Position numbers and translations under genes: made by a program
Origin: CAXSEF01 sp964236535
GTDB lineage: Bacteria; Pseudomonadota; Alphaproteobacteria; Acetobacterales; Acetobacteraceae
Assembly (NCBI GenBank): GCA_964236535.1
Contig: CAXSEF010000010.1
Span: forward strand, 1-61,874
Direction: 5' to 3'
DNA length: 61,874 nucleotides
Shown here: positions 57,610 through 61,874 of the stretch, one piece after another
Numbering within the stretch: the first letter of the stretch is position 1
Layout: each line of letters begins with the position of its first letter
Notes under the pieces: generated by a model
Database searches by the model: none
What the model saw: the letters and a program-made list of their open reading frames with translations, nothing else
Told to the model about the DNA's origin: nothing

Positions 57610-58461
57610 TCAGATCCTCGGCGTGGTCTTGGGGGCGGTGGTCGACGGCTCGCCCGGTACTGTCTCGACCTTGATGTCTTCGCGGCGCACGGTGTCCTTG
57701 ACCGTCTCGACGCGGTCGATGGCTTCCTTGCGCAACGAGATCTCCTCGACCACGTGGGCGGTCTTGCCGACGACCGCCTGCTCGTCGGTCTCGGTCATCT
57801 CGATGGTGCGGTCGGTGAACGCGTCGCCGGTCACGGTGGTGCCGCCAGTGACCGGATGGCGGTCGAGCACCACTCGCTCGCTGTGCAGAGTGACCTCCTG
57901 CTCGACCGGGGTCTCGACCACGTAGCGGCGGATGCGCGTGGTCCCGCCGCTTACGGCGCGCTTGCCGACGACGAGGTTTTCCTCGGCCAGCTGGATCTTG
58001 CCGTCGGTGTCGGCGATCCCGGTGCTAATACCAGTCCTCGTGGCGCCAGTGCCGGTGGCGCCAGTGCTGGTGGCGCCGGTCATCGGGGTGGCACCGCTCG
58101 TCGGCAGGCCGTAGCTCGCTGCGCGCTCGTCGAGATCGACCGGGTTGTGGCTCTCGAGGATCGCCGTGACCGAGTCGTGGTGCGCGTCAGGCACCTGCAC
58201 CGACACGACGGTGCCGCCACCAGCCATGCTGCGATCGTAGACGCTGGTGTCGTGGTCGGGCTCGGCGCCGAACAGACTCGACCAGAAGCCACGCTCCTCG
58301 CCCTGGGCCGGGCCGGGAGTCATGGAAGCGCCCGACATCGATCCCTCGCGGCTGTGACGGCTGATTGCCGAGGCCGGAACGTTGGCCGCCTCGAGTGCGC
58401 GCACCGCAGCTTCGGCACTGGTCGCAGAGTCGTAGACGGCGACGATCGTATGATCTGTCAT
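57610..58461 (-). CDS. DUF2382 (YsnF/AvaK-type) stress protein
   Basis: 283 residues. ATG 58461 with GGGGA upstream. The N-terminal part (DHTIVAVYDSATSAEAAVRAL..NVPASAIS) resembles the general-stress-protein 17M fold. A linker with TGAT repeats (about 130-150) is followed by the DUF2382 region (IQLAEENLVVGKRAVSGG..RIRRYVVETPVEQEVTL..ERVVLDR; VVGKTAHVVEEISLRKEA). DUF2382 proteins are associated with stress responses, with no defined biochemical role. The gene stands alone on the minus strand. Confidence 0.88.
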   Translation of the reverse strand: MTDHTIVAVYDSATSAEAAVRALEAANVPASAISRHSREGSMSGASMTPGPAQGEERGFWSSLFGAEPDHDTSVYDRSMAGGGTVVSVQVPDAHHDSVTAILESHNPVDLDERAASYGLPTSGATPMTGATSTGATGTGATRTGISTGIADTDGKIQLAEENLVVGKRAVSGGTTRIRRYVVETPVEQEVTLHSERVVLDRHPVTGGTTVTGDAFTDRTIEMTETDEQAVVGKTAHVVEEISLRKEAIDRVETVKDTVRREDIKVETVPGEPSTTAPKTTPRI

Positions 58462-58540
58462 GGTTGTTCCCCTGGGGTTTGTGTGGCGGCTGCCGGGCTT
58501 GCCCCCGGGCCGGACACCGTGGGCTGGTCAAGGCGTCGGA

Positions 58541-58640
58541 NNNNNNNNNNNNNNNNNNNNNNNNNNNNNNNNNNNNNNNNNNNNNNNNNNNNNNNNNNNN
58601 NNNNNNNNNNNNNNNNNNNNNNNNNNNNNNNNNNNNNNNN
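58541..58640. other. scaffold gap of 100 N
   Basis: The flanks do not match each other, so the true size is unknown. It lies in the 416-bp spacer before the hydrogenase-like genes and could hide upstream genes of that operon. Confidence 0.9.
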
Positions 58641-58877
58641 CCGGCCCGAAACCCGGCCCGAAACAAGGTCTGGTTCCGTGCGATGCGGGTCCGCGGCGGC
58701 ACAGCGGCCAGGGTGGCGGCACGCGGCAGGGCTTGCCGCTGGGGATTGCCGCGACAGCCGCGAGGCTTGGTCGGGCGCATGGCGCGATGCATGATCGATG
58801 CGGCTCGCGATCCGGCGAGCCTTGCAGCATCGGGTGGCCGCCTTGCCGCCGTATCGCCTCCCACCCAGCCGGTCTCG

Positions 58878-60425
58878 ATGACGGACACTCCCTTCCTGCC
58901 GGCAGTCGAACTGGTGCGGGCGGCGCCGGCGTTACCTGCCCGGCCCTGGCCGCGTCATCTGCTGCCCGCGGCGGGGTGGCGCGCCCTGGTGGAGAGCCTG
59001 GCCGCGGACCCGATCGAGCTGCTGGCGCTGTGGGCCGACACTGCGCACGTGCATGCCCTGCTGCTGCATGACCTGGCCGAACCGGTGCTTGCCTCCGTCG
59101 CCGTCGAAGAGGGGCGCTATCCCGCGCTGTCGCCGTCCCGCCCGGGGGCTGCCTGGTTCGAGCGGATGATCCGCGACCTGTGGGGTTTCGAGGCGATCGG
59201 CGGCATGGATGGGCGGCCCTGGCTCGACCACGGACGCTGGCCGCGGCGCCGGCCGATGAGCGTGCGCCCGTTGCCGGCCGGAGGGGCGCCGCAGCCGCCC
59301 GAGTTCCGTGCGGTGGAGGCGAGCGTCCCCAGGCAGACCGGAACTGCAGGACTGGTGGGCGGGCTGGTGGCGGACGGCGCATGCGAGGCGCACCAGGTCC
59401 CGTTCGGGCCGGTGGGTGCGGCGCAGGCGGGACTGGAGGGACCTGCCCATCTGCGCGTGGCGGTGCGTGGCGAGACCATCGTGCAGGCCGAGGTTCTGCT
59501 CGGCTACGGACATCGCGGGGTGATGGTGCAGATGCGCGGCAAGCCGCTGCCGGCCGCCATGCGCCTGGCCGCACGCCTCGCGGGGACGCCGGTCGCGCAT
59601 GCGGCCGCGTTCGGCCGGGCGGCCGAGGCGGCGCTCGGCGTGGCGCCGCCGCCGCGCGGGGCCGCCCTGCGCGCGCTGGCCCTGGAGCTGGAGCGTGTTG
59701 CCGTGCATTTCGGCGAGCTCGAGGCGGTGGCGGCTGGTGTGGGCGCGCCCTGCGCCACCGCGTTCGGCGTGGCGCGCGAGACGGTGCTGCGCGCCTGCGA
59801 TGCGGCGTTCGGCCAGCGCCTGATGCTGGACGTGGTGGTGCCGGGCGGGGCGATCGACCTGCTGCCGAACGGGCCGGGCGTGCTGCGGGCGACGCTGGGT
59901 CGGCTGCAGGCGGGGTTGCCGTCGCTGGTGCGGCGCTGTGACGGACTGCTGCGCCGGGCCGCAGGCCGGGGCGTGGTCAGCGCGCGCCAGGCATCGCAGC
60001 TCGGTGCGGGCGGTGTCCCCGGGCGGGCCAGCGGCCGCGGCTTCGACGCGCGACTGCTGTCCGGCGCGGTGGCGCCCGCGTCGCGAGAGGCGGGCGATGC
60101 CGCGGCGAGGATCGGACTGCGGCTGGAGGAGGTCTCGGCCAGCCTGGACCTGGCTGCGGCCCTGCTTGCCGGGATGCCCGCGGGGGCGCTTGCCTGCGTG
60201 CTGCCGGCGGCCGGCGGCGAGGGGCTCGGCGTGGCCGAGGGCGCGCGGGGGGATTGCTGGGCCTGGCTGAGTCTCGATGCGGGTCTGGTCGCCAGCGTGT
60301 TCCTGCGCGACCCGGGCTGGGCGCTGTGGCCGCTGCTGGAGGAGGCGCTGCGCGGCGAGCCGATGGAGGCGGTGGGGCTGATCGCGCGCTCGATGGGGTG
60401 CGAGGCAGCGGGGGTGGATCTGTAG
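58878..60425 (+). CDS. hydrogenase/complex I-like large subunit without Ni ligands (Ehr-like, HyfG-type)
   Basis: 515 residues. ATG 58878 gives MTDTPFLPAVELV. Residues about 85-125 match the NuoC (30-kDa) signature (AAWFERMIRDLWGFEAIGGMDGRPWLDHGRWP in two pieces). The rest is NuoD/HycE-like: GYGHRGV at 209, then RLAGTPVAHAAAF (about 233 on) and ELERVAVHFGELEAVAAGVG. In group 4 [NiFe] hydrogenases the second block is RVCGIC and the C-terminus has DPCxxC; here these read RLAGTP and IARSMGCEAAG, so no nickel site is possible. NuoC-NuoD fusion plus lost cysteines is what is described for Ehr complexes. Function unknown; redox-driven ion transport is an inference. Confidence 0.85.
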   Translation: MTDTPFLPAVELVRAAPALPARPWPRHLLPAAGWRALVESLAADPIELLALWADTAHVHALLLHDLAEPVLASVAVEEGRYPALSPSRPGAAWFERMIRDLWGFEAIGGMDGRPWLDHGRWPRRRPMSVRPLPAGGAPQPPEFRAVEASVPRQTGTAGLVGGLVADGACEAHQVPFGPVGAAQAGLEGPAHLRVAVRGETIVQAEVLLGYGHRGVMVQMRGKPLPAAMRLAARLAGTPVAHAAAFGRAAEAALGVAPPPRGAALRALALELERVAVHFGELEAVAAGVGAPCATAFGVARETVLRACDAAFGQRLMLDVVVPGGAIDLLPNGPGVLRATLGRLQAGLPSLVRRCDGLLRRAAGRGVVSARQASQLGAGGVPGRASGRGFDARLLSGAVAPASREAGDAAARIGLRLEEVSASLDLAAALLAGMPAGALACVLPAAGGEGLGVAEGARGDCWAWLSLDAGLVASVFLRDPGWALWPLLEEALRGEPMEAVGLIARSMGCEAAGVDL

Positions 60426-60505
60426 GCAAGGCGGGGCCTGGTCCGGTCGCGTCAAGCACCCTCTGCTTCGAGCGCGGCGCCCTGTGATCCCAGGTCCTGC
60501 CTGCA

Positions 60506-60580
60506 GGGGCCCCAAGGCCTTGCCTTCGGCGGAGTCCCCCTTGCCCTCGGCGGAGTCCGGAGGCAGAGCCTCCGGCCATC
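60506..60580 (+). repeat. dispersed palindromic repeat, family B
   Basis: CCCCAAGGCCTTGCCTTCGG, CGGAGTCC, a second CCTCGGCGGAGTCCGGAGG and CAGAGCCTCCGGCC block, between large and small subunit genes. Confidence 0.8.
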
Positions 60581-60604
60581 TTGTTGCCGGAGGGAATCGA
60601 GGCG

Positions 60605-61123
60605 ATGTTCCGCGACCTGCTCGACGGCCTGCGCCAGGGCGTGCTCACCGAGCCGGCGGCGGCGCTTGCGCCCGAGCCGGTGCACGCGCTCGTCGAGCGG
60701 CTCGAGGCGGCCTCGCAGCGGCGGCTGGGTCGCAGCCTGGCGCTGCTGCACGTGGACGCGGGCGGCTGCGCCGGCTGTGCGTCGGAGCTGCGGGCGCTGC
60801 ACGGGGCGCTCTACGATCTGCGGCGCTTCGGCCTGTCGTTCGTGGCGACGCCGCGCCAGGCCGACGTGCTCGTGGTGACCGGGCCGCTCACCCGCAACAT
60901 CCGCGAGGCGATGGTGCTGACGTGGCGCGGCATGGCGGAGCCGAGATGGGTGGTGGCGCTGGGCGGCTGCGCGATCGATGGCGGGATCTTCGCGGGCAAC
61001 GACGCGGTCGAGGGCGGGGCGCAGGCGGCGGTGACCGTCGACCTGGTGGTGGGCGGCTGCCCGCCGACGCCAGAGGCGATGCTGGCGGGGCTGCGGACGC
61101 TGCTGCAGGCCAACGCATCATGA
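60605..61123 (+). CDS. hydrogenase/complex I-like small subunit, [4Fe-4S] (HyfI/NuoB-type)
   Basis: 172 residues from ATG 60605 (GGAGGG upstream; TTG 60581 is an alternative). Matches the NuoB/group 4 hydrogenase small subunit. Four cysteines suited to the proximal [4Fe-4S] cluster are all present: C55 and C58 (GGCAGCASEL), C122 (GGCAIDGG) and C152 (GGCPPTPEAM). It directly follows the large subunit, in the usual HyfG-HyfI order. The electron-transfer cluster is therefore kept although the partner has no nickel site. No membrane subunits (HyfB, HyfC, HyfE, HyfF) are seen nearby. Confidence 0.88.
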   Translation: MFRDLLDGLRQGVLTEPAAALAPEPVHALVERLEAASQRRLGRSLALLHVDAGGCAGCASELRALHGALYDLRRFGLSFVATPRQADVLVVTGPLTRNIREAMVLTWRGMAEPRWVVALGGCAIDGGIFAGNDAVEGGAQAAVTVDLVVGGCPPTPEAMLAGLRTLLQANAS

Positions 61124-61157
61124 CCCCGGATCGGCTGCGAGAGCGGGCGCAGCGCGG

Positions 61158-61874
61158 TCAGTCGCGCTGATCGGGCATCGTCTCCGCGGGCTCCGCCTCC
61201 GGGGGCGCGAAGTCCGGCATGTCCGGCTCACGATCGCGATCCGGGTCGAACGCGATGTCGCCGACGGTGCCGAAGCGGTCGGGGTCGGGCAACGGGACTG
61301 CAGGCAGGCCATAGCGGTCGAGCGCGCTGTCGTGCACTGCGGCGATCCTGGCGCCGGGAAAGGCGTCGAGGATGGCGCGGACCATGGGGTGCTCGGACGC
61401 CGCGCCGTGCCGGGCGAGGTTCGCGCGCTCGGCCTGTGCCGCGAGCGTCGGCTCGCCCGGCGCGGTGGACAGGGCGATGGTCCAGCGCAGGCTGGTCGCC
61501 TGCAGGAGCAGTGCCGCGAGGCGCGGGGCGAGGTCGCGCGGGGCGGCCGGGTCGGGCCGCAGCTCGATCACCGGCGGCGCGAACCGCACCAGATGCACGG
61601 AATGCAGCAGGTGGGCGTGCAGCAGCGGGTCCTGACGCTCCGCCACCAGCGACGCGACATCACGGAACCGGTCCAGTTGTGGCGGGGTGTCGCTGTCGAC
61701 CGGGTCGGGCGTCGAGGGCGCAGCATCGACCGGCGCCGGATCCGGGTCGGCGCGCAACGGGCCCTGGTCGGCGCGCAGCACGGCGGCCTGGCTGCGCGCC
61801 TGCGGGAGCGCACCGGCTGGTGCGCGGGTTGTCTCGCCCCGGCGCTCGGTGTCGCCCGTGAGGGCGCGTGGCGG
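61158..61874 (-). CDS. dnaX: DNA polymerase III subunit gamma/tau, C-terminal part (cut by window end)
   Basis: The open frame reaches the window edge without a start. The visible 238 residues are a Pro/Ala-rich linker followed by the domain typical of alphaproteobacterial DnaX C-termini: RFRDVASLVAERQDPLLHAHLLHSVHLVRF and RWTIALS..GEPTLAAQAE, then HPMVRAILDAFPGARIAAV. In this class the C-terminus of tau contacts the polymerase alpha subunit. The ATPase part lies outside the window. It converges with the small subunit gene, 34 bp away. Confidence 0.85.
   Translation of the reverse strand, partial: PPRALTGDTERRGETTRAPAGALPQARSQAAVLRADQGPLRADPDPAPVDAAPSTPDPVDSDTPPQLDRFRDVASLVAERQDPLLHAHLLHSVHLVRFAPPVIELRPDPAAPRDLAPRLAALLLQATSLRWTIALSTAPGEPTLAAQAERANLARHGAASEHPMVRAILDAFPGARIAAVHDSALDRYGLPAVPLPDPDRFGTVGDIAFDPDRDREPDMPDFAPPEAEPAETMPDQRD

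Overview
The window is high-GC (about 70 percent by eye) alphaproteobacterial chromosome, most likely Acetobacteraceae. Supporting this are a CcrM-type adenine methyltransferase next to RNase HII, an ATP12-type F1 chaperone, a 1390-residue RpoB of alphaproteobacterial type, and the order rplQ - rarA - RluA-type synthase - ATP12. The assignment is an inference from gene content, not a database match.

Layout. (1) 1-1080: a possible CDS tail, then a beta-class glutathione S-transferase on the minus strand. (2) 1081-5595, minus strand: one very large gene of visibly lower GC. It encodes a PD-(D/E)XK nuclease domain followed by a STAND-type P-loop NTPase and about 1080 further residues, the architecture of AVAST (Avs) antiphage sensors. 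It sits directly beside the ribosomal genes. (3) 6277-36198, plus strand: a nearly continuous transcription/translation supercluster: rplK-rplA-rplJ-rplL-rpoB-rpoC, rpsL-rpsG-tuf, the S10 operon (rpsJ to rpsQ), the spc operon (rplN to secY-adk) and the alpha operon (rpsM-rpsK-rpoA-rplQ). secE/nusG are not found before rplK, and fusA is not found between rpsG and tuf. (4) 36472-46462: a secreted Met-rich protein, RarA, a RluA-family pseudouridine synthase, an AsmA-like protein between two direct repeats of about 175 bp, an ATP12 chaperone broken by a poly-G tract, an acylphosphatase, an MBL-fold hydrolase and, on the minus strand, CcrM. (5) 46970-50409, minus strand: rnhB, pgsA and uvrC, read in the order uvrC-pgsA-rnhB-ccrM. 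(6) 51097-57533, plus strand: a SWIM/SNF2 helicase, two paralogous class I aminotransferases and a small membrane protein. (7) 57610-61874: a DUF2382 stress protein, a pair of genes for hydrogenase/complex I-like large and small subunits whose large subunit lacks the Ni-binding cysteines, and the C-terminal part of dnaX cut by the window edge.

Intergenic space is filled with a family of GC-rich palindromic repeats, many of which end just upstream of a gene. Four 100-N scaffold gaps occur. Two have identical 55-bp sequences on both sides, which points to unmerged contig ends rather than real duplications. One gap interrupts rpmD.

The most interesting items are the Avs-like gene at the edge of the ribosomal cluster, the nickel-ligand-less (Ehr-like) large/small subunit pair, the missing fusA and nusG/secE, a low-GC multi-hairpin segment between rpoC and rpsL, the 19-bp tandem repeat before rpsJ, and the direct repeats around the AsmA-like gene. 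No tRNA, rRNA, CRISPR array or intact insertion sequence was seen.
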